In this document: positions 8,621 to 16,942 of the stretch, piece after piece
Layout of the letters: each line of letters starts with the position of its first letter
Position numbering within the stretch: position 1 is the stretch's first letter
Virus record (IMG/VR): IMGVR_UViG_3300042991_000055
Span: 1 to 23,679 of that record
Reading direction: 5' to 3' (one strand)
Length of the DNA stretch: 23,679 nucleotides
Source of the DNA: a virus
Program-made: the position numbers and the translations under genes
Notes under the pieces: generated by a model
The model's database searches: none
Seen by the model: the letters and a program-made list of their open reading frames with translations, nothing else
Told to the model about the DNA's origin: nothing

Positions 8621-9933
8621 CCTGTATTTGTTGTTATTTTATTACAATCATCAGAACAATCGCATGGTGAAGTACAATCTTCACAATAACTTTGTATTCT
8701 TTCTATAAATTTATATATTTTATATAAGAAAGCATCAGGTGGTTCAGATGTACCATTATTTACATAATCATACATTTTCCAAAAATAGATACTACCTGCC
8801 AATATAGATATAGCAAAAGTATTAAATTCGTAATAATCAATAGCTTTACAAGCATCTACAACTCTACAACATAATACATCAGGTAATTTATCTCGTAAAC
8901 ATTCTTCAATATTACAAGTTGCAAGAATTGTTAATACTTCCGTATAAGGAGTTGCTCCTATTGTATATGTTACAGTTATTTTATAAATACCATCAGTAGG
9001 TAATGATAAATCCATTACATTCCCTGTTGTAAGAATAGAAGATAACAATGCAATTGTTTCCCAAGTAGCACCATTAAAATAAGTTAACGTTACTACCATA
9101 TCAACAGCTATAGTATTAGTCAAACTATATATATTACAACTGTTAGATACCGATAAAGCATTGTTAATAAGACCAATTGGTACAATCATAGCTTTAACAC
9201 CTTGAGTATCAGCATCACCGGTACTCATTGTAGTTGTTAAATGAGCATCAGTTACAACACCAATGATAGTATGCGTAAATGATAACTCACTAACACTAAA
9301 ATCTAAACCTCCACCATCTGTAATAAACCACAACATAGTAGTTGGTAAATAAGCATCAATACTAAAATTCCTATAAAATGTAATAGTATCAGAATTACCT
9401 ATTCGATATACAAGAATATCTCTTGCCCAACCATCTAACATATCAGCTGGGTCTTCTATTAATACAAATCTAAAAGCTGAACCTGCTGTAATAGATGGGG
9501 TTGCAATCCAACTACCATCATAAAATGGAGCATTACTCATACTAGAGGATACAGACGGATTTTGACCTAAATCATAACCATATAACTTAAAAGATATATC
9601 AGTAATGGCATCAAAACCTGTTAAAGAAATACCCATTTTAATATATACCCAACTATCATCATCATCTGCATCTAAACCATCTATTCTCATTGTCCAAAAA
9701 TCTGAATTTTCTACTTTCAGATATTTAACATTTATATCATCACCATTACTATTTTGTCCACAATACCGATTTGTTAATATATCAGCAAACGATTGAGCTA
9801 AACCATTATATATAGTTATATTATTAATTCTTATATTAATAGTATAATTATTACTAGCTATTGGTAAAATCGTAGAAGGAGCTGATGCTCCCAATACGAA
9901 ATTTGCTCTATTTACTGTAAATCGAAGTATCAT
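8611..9933 (-). CDS. Beta-rich virion protein with cysteine-rich C-terminus
   Basis: A 440-residue protein. The first 330 residues are beta-rich, with low charge and many Ser, Thr, Asn and Asp residues, as in virion surface proteins. The last 101 residues (340-440) hold 11 cysteines: C340, C345, C355, C356, C362, C417, C420, C424, C426, C430 and C439. The final cluster follows CX2CX3CXCX3C. A helical, aromatic stretch (KMYDYV ... LYKIYKFIERIQ) separates the two cysteine groups. I do not recognise a named family. The cysteines could form disulfides in the particle or bind a metal. It lies 3 bases downstream of the 320-residue gene and overlaps the next by 10 bases. A surface or tail-associated virion role is likely. 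Confidence 0.62.
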   Translation of the reverse strand: MILRFTVNRANFVLGASAPSTILPIASNNYTINIRINNITIYNGLAQSFADILTNRYCGQNSNGDDINVKYLKVENSDFWTMRIDGLDADDDDSWVYIKMGISLTGFDAITDISFKLYGYDLGQNPSVSSSMSNAPFYDGSWIATPSITAGSAFRFVLIEDPADMLDGWARDILVYRIGNSDTITFYRNFSIDAYLPTTMLWFITDGGGLDFSVSELSFTHTIIGVVTDAHLTTTMSTGDADTQGVKAMIVPIGLINNALSVSNSCNIYSLTNTIAVDMVVTLTYFNGATWETIALLSSILTTGNVMDLSLPTDGIYKITVTYTIGATPYTEVLTILATCNIEECLRDKLPDVLCCRVVDACKAIDYYEFNTFAISILAGSIYFWKMYDYVNNGTSEPPDAFLYKIYKFIERIQSYCEDCTSPCDCSDDCNKITTNTGCY

Positions 9934-9936
9934 AGA

Positions 9937-10899
9937 TTATGTAGTTAAAATGTTTAATAAAGTTGCATATACACCACCAGTAGGACAAGCAATCGTTAGT
10001 GTCTGATATGGATTTTGAGTTTTAATAGCTAATTGGTCCGAATCTGGTGTTTTCCATGTTAATTTAATAACATCATAATTTACACCCGCAACTAACATTG
10101 ATGGAGATGAATAAAATTCATCAGTTAAATAATTAGGACTATTATTACCTCGTTCTGTAGATGCTTCTTTTTCTAAAGCTAACATATCAGCGTAAGTACC
10201 TACACTCGCTGTAGCTTCTACTGTAGTTGTAAGTTCAGTAAATGTTAATTCACCTTGACCAAATACATGAAATGATAAACCAACAACACCAATAAATGTA
10301 ATAGTAGCACCCGCATCTATAGCACTAGTTAAAAAATTTAATCTACCAGATGTAATATCAGCAGTAATTAAGTCAGATAATGCAGCTGCTAAATCGGTTT
10401 CAGTCCAAGCTGCTATAACATTTGCCGCCGTTAAAACATGAGTATATTTATGTCTACGTGTGGAATCATGTGAATTTTTATTCAAATCATCAATAACTAT
10501 AGTGTACTCTGTTCCTATATCAATATCTGCTAATGTTCCAGTAGCTGGAATAACAAATGTAGCTTGTCTTGGTGTACCAGCTGCATATATAGCTGATTCA
10601 ATATTCAATGTGCTAATGTCAATAGGATTTGTTAGATAAGCTCCGTTAGCAGACCTACCTACAGCAATTCTAAAATTCTCTACATTAGCAGTAAGTAAAG
10701 TACTAATACCGGTACCTGTTGCTAATATTCCACCCATATCATAAGTAGCTGTATGACCACCGATAACAGCAAATGAACCTGCTAACAATCCTGTAGTAGT
10801 ATGATTAATTGTACTTAAATTTGTAAAAGTATCAACACCACCACTCGCTGTATTATTAGCATAAACAACACCGTTTAAACTTGCAATAAATTGTTTCAT
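9937..10899 (-). CDS. Virion structural protein, head auxiliary or fibre candidate
   Basis: A 320-residue Ala- and Thr-rich beta protein without signal or membrane segments. It starts MKQFIASLNGVVYANN. The C-terminal third contains ADMLALEKEASTERGNNSPN, then EFYSSPSMLVAGVNYDVIKL (about residues 264-283) followed by a short closing region. That V-x-G-V-x-Y-D-x-I pattern looks like one seen in structural proteins of Bacteroidota phages, but I cannot assign it securely. It lies downstream of the triple-repeat protein after a 66-base A/T-rich gap and 3 bases before the cysteine-rich gene. Position among capsid-decoration candidates suggests a head auxiliary protein. A tail component is the alternative. 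Confidence 0.6.
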   Translation of the reverse strand: MKQFIASLNGVVYANNTASGGVDTFTNLSTINHTTTGLLAGSFAVIGGHTATYDMGGILATGTGISTLLTANVENFRIAVGRSANGAYLTNPIDISTLNIESAIYAAGTPRQATFVIPATGTLADIDIGTEYTIVIDDLNKNSHDSTRRHKYTHVLTAANVIAAWTETDLAAALSDLITADITSGRLNFLTSAIDAGATITFIGVVGLSFHVFGQGELTFTELTTTVEATASVGTYADMLALEKEASTERGNNSPNYLTDEFYSSPSMLVAGVNYDVIKLTWKTPDSDQLAIKTQNPYQTLTIACPTGGVYATLLNILTT

Positions 10900-10965
10900 A
10901 TATTATATAAAATTAAATTATTAAATTAAGAAATATAAATAAGAGTATATATTAACTTCTATTCC
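10900..10965 (-). other. 66-base A/T-rich spacer, leader of the 320-residue gene
   Basis: This gap has almost no G or C. On the minus strand it ends in AATTTAATTTTATATAATA directly before the ATG. No hairpin with a T run and no TAnnTTTG element is visible. It is probably an unstructured translation leader. The word AATTAAATTA (plus strand, 10911-10920) recurs at 6211-6220 in the leader of the 138-residue gene. Confidence 0.4.
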
Positions 10966-11979
10966 TTATGATAACGGAGTTATATCATTACTATAAAGAA
11001 CATTCCACTGACTATTTTTAGTACACCATATTAAAGCGGTAGTTAATTGCCCCATTGTCAGTTTTGTAAATACTCCACCGCAACCCATTTTATCACTTCC
11101 CGCACAAGTTATTACTGCATCGTTAATTCCTGTTGGAATTTCTAAATAAATACATCTACCTACAGTAGCAGCGGGTAATGTTACAATATGAGCATCATTG
11201 GCAGATGTGATAACTGCGATATCACCGGTTGTAATAATCCCAGTACCATCACCTAACACAGTTGCTGTAATAAGTTGTGAAGTAGCATCTACAGTAGCTT
11301 TTGTTATAATATAATCCCATTGTCCTGCATCATTACATTCAAAAATAGCAACACTATTTGATGGTAAACTTACAGCTTTAACAGTACCAACACCGATTGT
11401 TTCAATACCATTACCATCTATAACACAACCGTAATTAGCTATTTGTAAAAATAACTTTTTACCAACTTCTGCCAAAGGTAATGTTACAATATAACTAGGA
11501 TCAGTAGATGTAACTGTTATAATTTCACCATTGGTAATACCACCTGTAGTTGAACCATCGACTGTTGCTGTAACACTTTCTTTAATTTTATTACTAAGTT
11601 TATCAGTAACCAAAACTTTCCATTCAGTAGCACTGATAGCTTCTGCTATAACAATACTTGATGGAGGAATTGAAAGATAATTAGAAGCACCTGATGCTCC
11701 ATTGATACTATTAGCAGCACGAACAGTGTTATCATTTCCTGCTTCTAATCTATAACCACAATCATTTATTGCAGTTATACTAGCATCTAATATAATCTTA
11801 CTACCGATAATTGATGTTTCAGGTAATGAAACATAATACTCAGCATGAGTAGATGTAACTAAATAACTACTATTAGCCATAATGGGTGTAGCACCATCAG
11901 CTGTAGCATTTGCAACTACTGTTGTAGTAGCTACTGAAATCCCACTCTTATTTGCTAAAAGATAAGATAAATATTTCAT
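10966..11979 (-). CDS. Virion fibre or capsid-decoration protein with three tandem beta repeats
   Basis: A 337-residue protein built mainly from three repeats of roughly 95-105 residues (about 26-126, 138-228, 239-331). Each has a strand of the form (V/I)TSxxxxxxVxLPxxxxGxxxxL: VTSTHAEYYVSLPETSIIGS at 41-60, VTSTDPSYIVTLPLAEVGKK at 156-175 and ITSANDAHIVTLPAATVGRC at 257-276. Each ends in a W-containing strand: EWKVL, QWDYI and QWNVL. Copies two and three also begin with a shared ATV-x-G pattern. Repeats of this kind are found in surface proteins of many phages, often fibres or capsid decorations. The gene follows the adaptor-like gene after one base and precedes a 66-base spacer. It probably forms a trimeric projection, but the attachment site is unknown. 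Confidence 0.65.
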   Translation of the reverse strand: MKYLSYLLANKSGISVATTTVVANATADGATPIMANSSYLVTSTHAEYYVSLPETSIIGSKIILDASITAINDCGYRLEAGNDNTVRAANSINGASGASNYLSIPPSSIVIAEAISATEWKVLVTDKLSNKIKESVTATVDGSTTGGITNGEIITVTSTDPSYIVTLPLAEVGKKLFLQIANYGCVIDGNGIETIGVGTVKAVSLPSNSVAIFECNDAGQWDYIITKATVDATSQLITATVLGDGTGIITTGDIAVITSANDAHIVTLPAATVGRCIYLEIPTGINDAVITCAGSDKMGCGGVFTKLTMGQLTTALIWCTKNSQWNVLYSNDITPLS

Positions 11980-11980
11980 A

Positions 11981-13099
11981 TTATTCTAAAGTTAAATTTT
12001 CGTTTATTATATTCTTATAATTATTACTATTAACTAATGCTTTCAATTCTTGAACAACATTATCTATTATTTCTTGATGAAAATTATCATGTAATTCACA
12101 AGATATATTCAAATACCAATTACACAATCTCGGTTTCTTTATATAATCTATAAAAATTTTATAAGGAGTAAATGTATTATTATAATGAACATATATTCGT
12201 CTACCTTGTAATCTACTAATTGGACTATCCCATTTAGTTTTCAAATAACTATGTTCAAGATAATTATGATAAACATCTGTTTTAATAAGTCTATTAGGTT
12301 TAGTTACTAATGTTGCACCTAATACAACAGGATTTATTCTATTTTTACTTATAGGCGTATCAATAGGTGTTGCAGCAGCAATAGGATTAGGTATCCCTAC
12401 ACCTGCTATTTCTATCGTATAACCAGCAACGCTACTAATAAAAATAAAACTATTCGGAACATATAATGTATCATATTTTTCCCAATATACTCTTACATCA
12501 CTTGTTGGATGTAATACATTCATTTCATAAAGAACTTGATTAACTATAAAGAATTTCTCTCCAAGATTATATAACCCAGTAGGTCTATAAGTATTACCAT
12601 TAATAGCTGTACTAAAAGTTGCAGCAAAATTAAATAAATTTTGTATAGTTGAACCTACCTTAATAGTAATAATAAAATCATCATATAAAGTTCCTATTGT
12701 ATCATCCCCAAACGCCCATGTTTTATAATAAGCAAGTACAGGTAATGTTGCATTTTGAAGCATACCATTACAATTATAATAACTTTGTAATCTATCATTC
12801 AATAATGATAAATAATCGTAAGGTAATATCCCATGTACAAACAAATCTTGTGTACTTTCTACGTAAGTATTTAATGTAGCATTTGTAATTAATTCAGCAA
12901 AATCTTCATATCTTTTTTGTGTTTCTTGGAAACCCTCACGTTTAGCATTTGATTTAGGATTTACTCTATTCCTAATAAATTTAATCGTATGTTTATTTAT
13001 CAAATAATCTAATTCTTCATGTTGAAAATAATCCCATACATTCAAACTTACAGCTTGAAACCCTAAATCAATACCAACGTGCATTTCCTGTATAGTCAT
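11981..13099 (-). CDS. Adaptor/ring-type structural protein
   Basis: A 372-residue protein. It starts MTIQEMHVGIDLGFQAVSLN, followed by EELDYLINKHTIKFIRNRV, and ends with FHQEIIDNVVQELKALVNSN and a short acidic tail. The ending (H-x-x-I-(V/I)-D-x-V-x-x-L ... Y-x-x-I-x-x-E) and the N-terminal EELDxLIN helix are features I associate with a structural protein near the capsid genes of crAss-like and related Bacteroidota phages, probably a ring or adaptor. The middle is beta-rich. There is no membrane segment. It begins 6 bases after the 329-residue gene and ends 1 base before the repeat fibre. A second in-frame ATG at residue 6 is possible, but the first one fits the tight spacing. Confidence 0.65.
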   Translation of the reverse strand: MTIQEMHVGIDLGFQAVSLNVWDYFQHEELDYLINKHTIKFIRNRVNPKSNAKREGFQETQKRYEDFAELITNATLNTYVESTQDLFVHGILPYDYLSLLNDRLQSYYNCNGMLQNATLPVLAYYKTWAFGDDTIGTLYDDFIITIKVGSTIQNLFNFAATFSTAINGNTYRPTGLYNLGEKFFIVNQVLYEMNVLHPTSDVRVYWEKYDTLYVPNSFIFISSVAGYTIEIAGVGIPNPIAAATPIDTPISKNRINPVVLGATLVTKPNRLIKTDVYHNYLEHSYLKTKWDSPISRLQGRRIYVHYNNTFTPYKIFIDYIKKPRLCNWYLNISCELHDNFHQEIIDNVVQELKALVNSNNYKNIINENLTLE

Positions 13100-13105
13100 A
13101 TACTT

Positions 13106-14095
13106 TTATTGTTTATTCGTTTTAGGTAACGATTTTAACTGTGCTTCTAATGAATTTAAAAAAGCCTTATTCTTTACATCTTTTAAATGAGCAACAACTT
13201 CTAATAAATTATTACCTAAACTTTCATTATCACTATTTACAATAATTTCTGTATTTGGTAATTTACGAATCAAGTTTTTATTTAGAGCATCGAATATTAA
13301 AGCCTTTAATTGTAATTCTTTATCAGCTTCTACTTCAAAAAATCGTGAAGGATTAGAATCTACAACACCTTTAAGTAATTGTAATCTTTCTAATGGATCT
13401 AATAAATCAACACCTTTAAAATCCATTGCTTTCAGCATATAAGTTATCTTACTATCATCTGTAGACATTGTCATTAATTTCTGTGTCGCTTTCATTGATT
13501 CTTGAAACTTATTCTTAGCAATTAATTTAGCTTCTTGTGGATCATGTAAATAAAAACGAATTTTCTTTGGTGCTTTGTTTATATCTTCTTCTCTATTTGC
13601 AACATTAGAATAAACTAAACAATATCTCCAAAGAATATAATCAGCAGGTGCTATTGCAGTACCATACATATATCTTTCTTCTTCAAGTACGTTTAACTCA
13701 CCTTGTTTATTTGTACTATAAACAAATTCTACCAATTCAGCATCGGTTTTAATTTCTTTACTTTCAATAATTGATTTTGCTATTCCATTTGTTATACCAT
13801 CTATTGAATATTTATGTCCAATTTGCAATACTTTTCCTGTATCAGAAATATTTTCTGCAATATTATTCCAATATTCAAACACTTTAGTATCCCAATTGGA
13901 ACTATCGGGAGATAATCCTATAATCTTTCTTAGATATTGTTTAAATTCAACATCTCTAGAGATCATATAATTAACTGCTCCGATAGCTGCTCCAATCTTA
14001 TCTCTATCTTTATGTAACCACTTTATATTTGTAAGTACATAACCACTTGAGCTTGTTACTCTTAATAAATGTACTTCTTTATTTACTTGAATCAT
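13106..14095 (-). CDS. Head-associated structural protein after major capsid gene
   Basis: A 329-residue mostly helical, charged protein starting MIQVNKEVHLLRVTSSSGYV. A middle segment runs HDPQEAKLIAKNKFQESMKA (about residues 184-203). A C-terminal half follows with DPLERLQLLKGVVDSNPSRF, an ALIFDALNKNLIRK helix and a final SLEAQLKSL. I recall proteins of this layout directly downstream of the capsid gene in phages of Bacteroidota, but no function is assigned to them that I can state. It follows the major capsid gene after a 53-base gap and precedes the adaptor-like gene by 6 bases. Likely roles are a portal-vertex or head auxiliary protein, or an internal virion protein. No enzyme motif or membrane segment is visible. 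Confidence 0.6.
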   Translation of the reverse strand: MIQVNKEVHLLRVTSSSGYVLTNIKWLHKDRDKIGAAIGAVNYMISRDVEFKQYLRKIIGLSPDSSNWDTKVFEYWNNIAENISDTGKVLQIGHKYSIDGITNGIAKSIIESKEIKTDAELVEFVYSTNKQGELNVLEEERYMYGTAIAPADYILWRYCLVYSNVANREEDINKAPKKIRFYLHDPQEAKLIAKNKFQESMKATQKLMTMSTDDSKITYMLKAMDFKGVDLLDPLERLQLLKGVVDSNPSRFFEVEADKELQLKALIFDALNKNLIRKLPNTEIIVNSDNESLGNNLLEVVAHLKDVKNKAFLNSLEAQLKSLPKTNKQ

Positions 14096-14148
14096 ATTTG
14101 TATTTGTTTATAAGTTATATCCTTTTATACATTATATATTAATCAAAA

Positions 14149-15636
14149 TTATAGTTCCGACCTCAACATAAAACATCTAGTAATGTTTGAAATATGTAAT
14201 CCCCTACTCGTTTTAGTTTCATAAGAGGCTTCATCTCTATCGTGTGAAATAATACCTAAATCTTTAGCATTTGGTAAACCAGCTCCAGCCCATTCAACAG
14301 GAAGTGGAGTAATACCACGAACAATACCTACTAAATCAACTTGACCTTTCATGCAAGCCATTTTAATATTACGTTCGCCATTATACACTGATTGATCTAA
14401 GAAAACTCCTGTATGAGAAAACATTGGATAACCGGTTCTAGGATGAATATCACCATTATCTCTTTCCATCTGTGCAATAGAACCAAAATCAAAGAAATTA
14501 GAAACCTGAACGGTAATGATATGACCTTTAATATGACGATACCTTGTAAAATATGCACCATATTCCAAAGTACCTTTACTATTTCTAATTTCTTCTTCTG
14601 ACATTTTATACCAATATTGATTGGTACTTCCCTCTGATTTAATCCCTCTATCGAAATCATCAGCAAATCCACTTCCACAATGCAACATTACTTCCATTTT
14701 ACCACTATCGGTATCATTGTAAAATACATCATTAATCGTATTCTTTATTTTATTTACTGATAAATCATATCCGTAAGTATCAAAATTTGCTTCTTCTACT
14801 TGTTCCAAAATACCTGCACCTTGTGGAATTGGTTCTCCCGTTTCAGCATCAATAAGAGTAATATTTCCATCGGCTAATCTATTGTATTTAGAAGTCCATA
14901 AATCTTCTTCAATCATCTGACGTTTTAAATCTTCAAATTGACGCATTTCTTCAGGCATCCATCTCATTGATGTACCACCAGTTTTAGTTGGTATTTCAAT
15001 TTCAGTTACTTTATTGGCAGCATTACCAGCAATTTTCATTGAAAATCTCTGAAAACCAATTTGATTAACTAACTTACCAGGAGCTTGTTTATTAGATTTA
15101 TTCCCTCTTGATTTACTTTCTGCTACAGCAGGTGCTGCAAGAACCCAATGTTTAGTTACTGCTAGATTTGTTAATATACAAAAATCATTAGGATTAGTTG
15201 TAATCATATTAAGAGCATATCTATAACCATTAACTACTACTTGAGGCTCAGCCATTACTCTATAAATAGTTCTATCTGGTGCGATTAATTTCCAATCTCT
15301 TGGAAACCATTGAGATTTAAATACAACATAAAATGTAGTAAAATTAATACCGGGAGCATCACCGGCACTATATCCATGACTTACTACTTCTTCGGTGATT
15401 TTCATTCTTCCCTGAACATCCCACCAATACTGTACTTCATCTATTTCTTTAACATTTCCCTGACCTTCTGTAATAAAAGATAAAGGAAACTTATCAGTAT
15501 CCCTACCAAAAAGGTATGTAAGATTTTGATTAATCTTACTCGGTTTACCACCAATTAATAATCTACTCATTGAATTTTCATCTGTATAACCAGATGCATC
15601 ATATTGTAGACTACGAATTTCATTCCACATTGCCAT
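14149..15636 (-). CDS. Major capsid protein
   Basis: A 495-residue protein, a usual size for crAss-like major capsid proteins, placed after portal and scaffold candidates as expected. It starts MAMWNEIRSLQYDASGYTDE. Mixed alpha/beta sequence follows without signal or membrane segments. Segments such as EVQYWWDVQGRMKITEEV, WMPEEMRQFEDLKRQMIEED and TLEYGAYFTRYRHIKGHII are the kind of long helix and strand runs expected for an HK97-type fold, but the fold itself is inferred from position and size. It should form the capsid shell and be the most abundant virion protein. Its ATG is preceded by a 27-base A/T-rich leader with TTTAATTTAAAATAAA and no Shine-Dalgarno sequence. The identification relies on gene order plus length, with moderate to good certainty. 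Confidence 0.75.
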   Translation of the reverse strand: MAMWNEIRSLQYDASGYTDENSMSRLLIGGKPSKINQNLTYLFGRDTDKFPLSFITEGQGNVKEIDEVQYWWDVQGRMKITEEVVSHGYSAGDAPGINFTTFYVVFKSQWFPRDWKLIAPDRTIYRVMAEPQVVVNGYRYALNMITTNPNDFCILTNLAVTKHWVLAAPAVAESKSRGNKSNKQAPGKLVNQIGFQRFSMKIAGNAANKVTEIEIPTKTGGTSMRWMPEEMRQFEDLKRQMIEEDLWTSKYNRLADGNITLIDAETGEPIPQGAGILEQVEEANFDTYGYDLSVNKIKNTINDVFYNDTDSGKMEVMLHCGSGFADDFDRGIKSEGSTNQYWYKMSEEEIRNSKGTLEYGAYFTRYRHIKGHIITVQVSNFFDFGSIAQMERDNGDIHPRTGYPMFSHTGVFLDQSVYNGERNIKMACMKGQVDLVGIVRGITPLPVEWAGAGLPNAKDLGIISHDRDEASYETKTSRGLHISNITRCFMLRSEL

Positions 15637-15663
15637 ACTATATTTATTTTAAATTAAACAAAA

Positions 15664-16824
15664 TTAAATATCTAAATCACTATTACTTACTTTTTCGCGT
15701 TGTTGATGTTGTCCCAAACCCCTTATTCCATCTGATTTAACACCATTTCTACCTATTCTTGCCTTTAAATCTTTTGCTTTTTGACTTGCCACTTCTTTAG
15801 TGACTAAAGTTGAAATAGAACCCTTAGTAAATGATAATAAAGCACGCCATATTTCTTCTTCAGTCGTAAGAGTTTGTTCTTCATTTTGATAAGCTGTATA
15901 ACCATTTTCAGTTGGAACTTGAATATAAGTTTTAAAATCATCCCATGTGTGTACTTTATCACCAACTTTAATTTGTTCCGGTAATGTAAACTCTCCAATC
16001 TTCCTTGATGTAATTAAACTATCAACAGAACCCCAATAGTCATTAATTTCCTTTTGAGCATCTAATTGTTTATTTTTAACAATAGTTTCTTGCATTTCTT
16101 TTTCTGCTTTATCTTGTGCTTGTAAATAAGATAAATCTCCTTCTGCCATTATAAACAAACTATTATCAGCTTTATAATAATCAATTAATTTCTTTACCGC
16201 TTGCTCATTTCTACCACGTTTAACTTCGGCTTTTGTAATCACATCAATAAGTTGAGCTTCATTATCTTTATTTAAGGTTACAGAACTATAATCAGGTTTA
16301 TTTAAGAAATTCGCTAAAGCAACTTTATCATTAATATTGTATTTAATCATAGCATCCCATACATCTTTAGCTAAAGGGTATGTTTGCATAAACTTTGTTT
16401 GTTCTTCAACAAACGCTTGTTTACCATATATCTTTGCACTATCAATGGCATATTTTGCTAAAGTTTGAATATCATTTGGGTTATCATAAACAATAGTTTT
16501 ACCAGTTTCATCTGTTGGGGTAAATCCTGTTAATTTTATTAAATCTTCTAAAACGGTTGATTCAGTATTATCATCGGCATTACCACCATTGTTTTTATTT
16601 TTATCCTTATCGATATCACCATTATCATCCCCATTCCCATTATCCCCCACTCCTTTATTTTTATCAACATCTACATTTTTAGCTTTACCATCATTACCGC
16701 TATCGGTTTTAATTACTGTAACGCCTTGTTTTTGACTCATATCTAAATCTAATTCATCATCAGTTACTACAACCGGTGTTGTATCAGGTGGATTTCCGCC
16801 ATTATTTCCTATTCCATCAATCAT
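15664..16824 (-). CDS. Scaffold-like acidic protein between portal and capsid
   Basis: A 386-residue protein in the usual position of a capsid scaffold. Residues about 20-95 are low-complexity, rich in Asp, Asn, Gly and Lys (for example KNKGVGDNGNGDDNGDIDKD) and likely disordered. The middle is helical and charged (QDKAEKEMQETIVKNKQLDA). The last 40 residues are basic (SQKAKDLKARIGRNGVKSDG), as expected for a scaffold tail that contacts the capsid protein. The only sizeable intergenic region of the window precedes it and carries a promoter-like element. No protease domain is visible here, and none of the other genes looks like a capsid protease. The scaffold role is inferred from position, composition and charge pattern; an internal cargo protein is the alternative. 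Confidence 0.62.
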   Translation of the reverse strand: MIDGIGNNGGNPPDTTPVVVTDDELDLDMSQKQGVTVIKTDSGNDGKAKNVDVDKNKGVGDNGNGDDNGDIDKDKNKNNGGNADDNTESTVLEDLIKLTGFTPTDETGKTIVYDNPNDIQTLAKYAIDSAKIYGKQAFVEEQTKFMQTYPLAKDVWDAMIKYNINDKVALANFLNKPDYSSVTLNKDNEAQLIDVITKAEVKRGRNEQAVKKLIDYYKADNSLFIMAEGDLSYLQAQDKAEKEMQETIVKNKQLDAQKEINDYWGSVDSLITSRKIGEFTLPEQIKVGDKVHTWDDFKTYIQVPTENGYTAYQNEEQTLTTEEEIWRALLSFTKGSISTLVTKEVASQKAKDLKARIGRNGVKSDGIRGLGQHQQREKVSNSDLDI

Positions 16825-16864
16825 AATTACATTTAATTTAATCAGTTATTACCTGTTATTATTA

Positions 16865-16896
16865 CAAAAATACATTATATTATATAGGGAAAACAA
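16865..16896 (-). promoter_or_regulatory. Bacteroides-type promoter candidate
   Basis: On the minus strand TATTTTTG (16872-16865) fits the Bacteroidota -7 consensus TAnnTTTG. A TTG at 16896-16894 lies 21 bases upstream of it, close to the usual -33 spacing but with only a partial -33 match. It would place a start of transcription about 35 bases before the scaffold-like ATG. In an A/T-rich genome such matches arise by chance, so this is a modest call. Confidence 0.35.
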
Positions 16897-16905
16897 GCCC
16901 TATAT
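16882..16905. promoter_or_regulatory. Inverted repeat ATATAGGG...CCCTATAT (8-bp stem, 8-base loop)
   Basis: A perfect 8-base inverted repeat, 16882-16889 with 16898-16905, has three G:C pairs in A/T-rich surroundings. It overlaps the upstream part of the promoter candidate. No T run follows on either strand, so it is not a standard terminator. It could be an operator or an RNA hairpin at a processing site between portal and capsid mRNA. Confidence 0.45.
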
Positions 16906-16942
16906 TGCAAAAATTAGATTTAAAATCATAATCATACATTTA

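Larger units (their letters stand above)
16825..16942 (-). other. 118-base intergenic region, largest gap in the window
   Basis: This is the only gap above 70 bases. It separates the portal stop from the scaffold-like gene. It contains a -7-like element and an 8-bp hairpin (listed separately) and is otherwise A/T-rich. The last 20 bases before the ATG hold TTAAATTAAATGTAATT. It is a likely site for a promoter or RNA processing signal raising expression of the capsid genes. Confidence 0.5.

Noticed and set aside
10966-11979. The repeats as a CRISPR array or DNA repeat
   Set aside because: The repetition is at protein level with diverged DNA and units of about 300 bases.
14144-14151. TAATTTTG on the minus strand as a second promoter before the 329-residue gene
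   Set aside because: It matches TAnnTTTG but overlaps the capsid gene stop and has no -33 element at suitable spacing. Chance matches are common in such A/T-rich DNA.
14397-14678. A 93-codon minus-strand frame inside the capsid gene
   Set aside because: It is in another frame of the well-supported capsid gene and has no leader or domain of its own.
16882-16905. The inverted repeat as a transcription terminator
   Set aside because: Neither strand has a T run after the stem, and only three of eight pairs are G:C.
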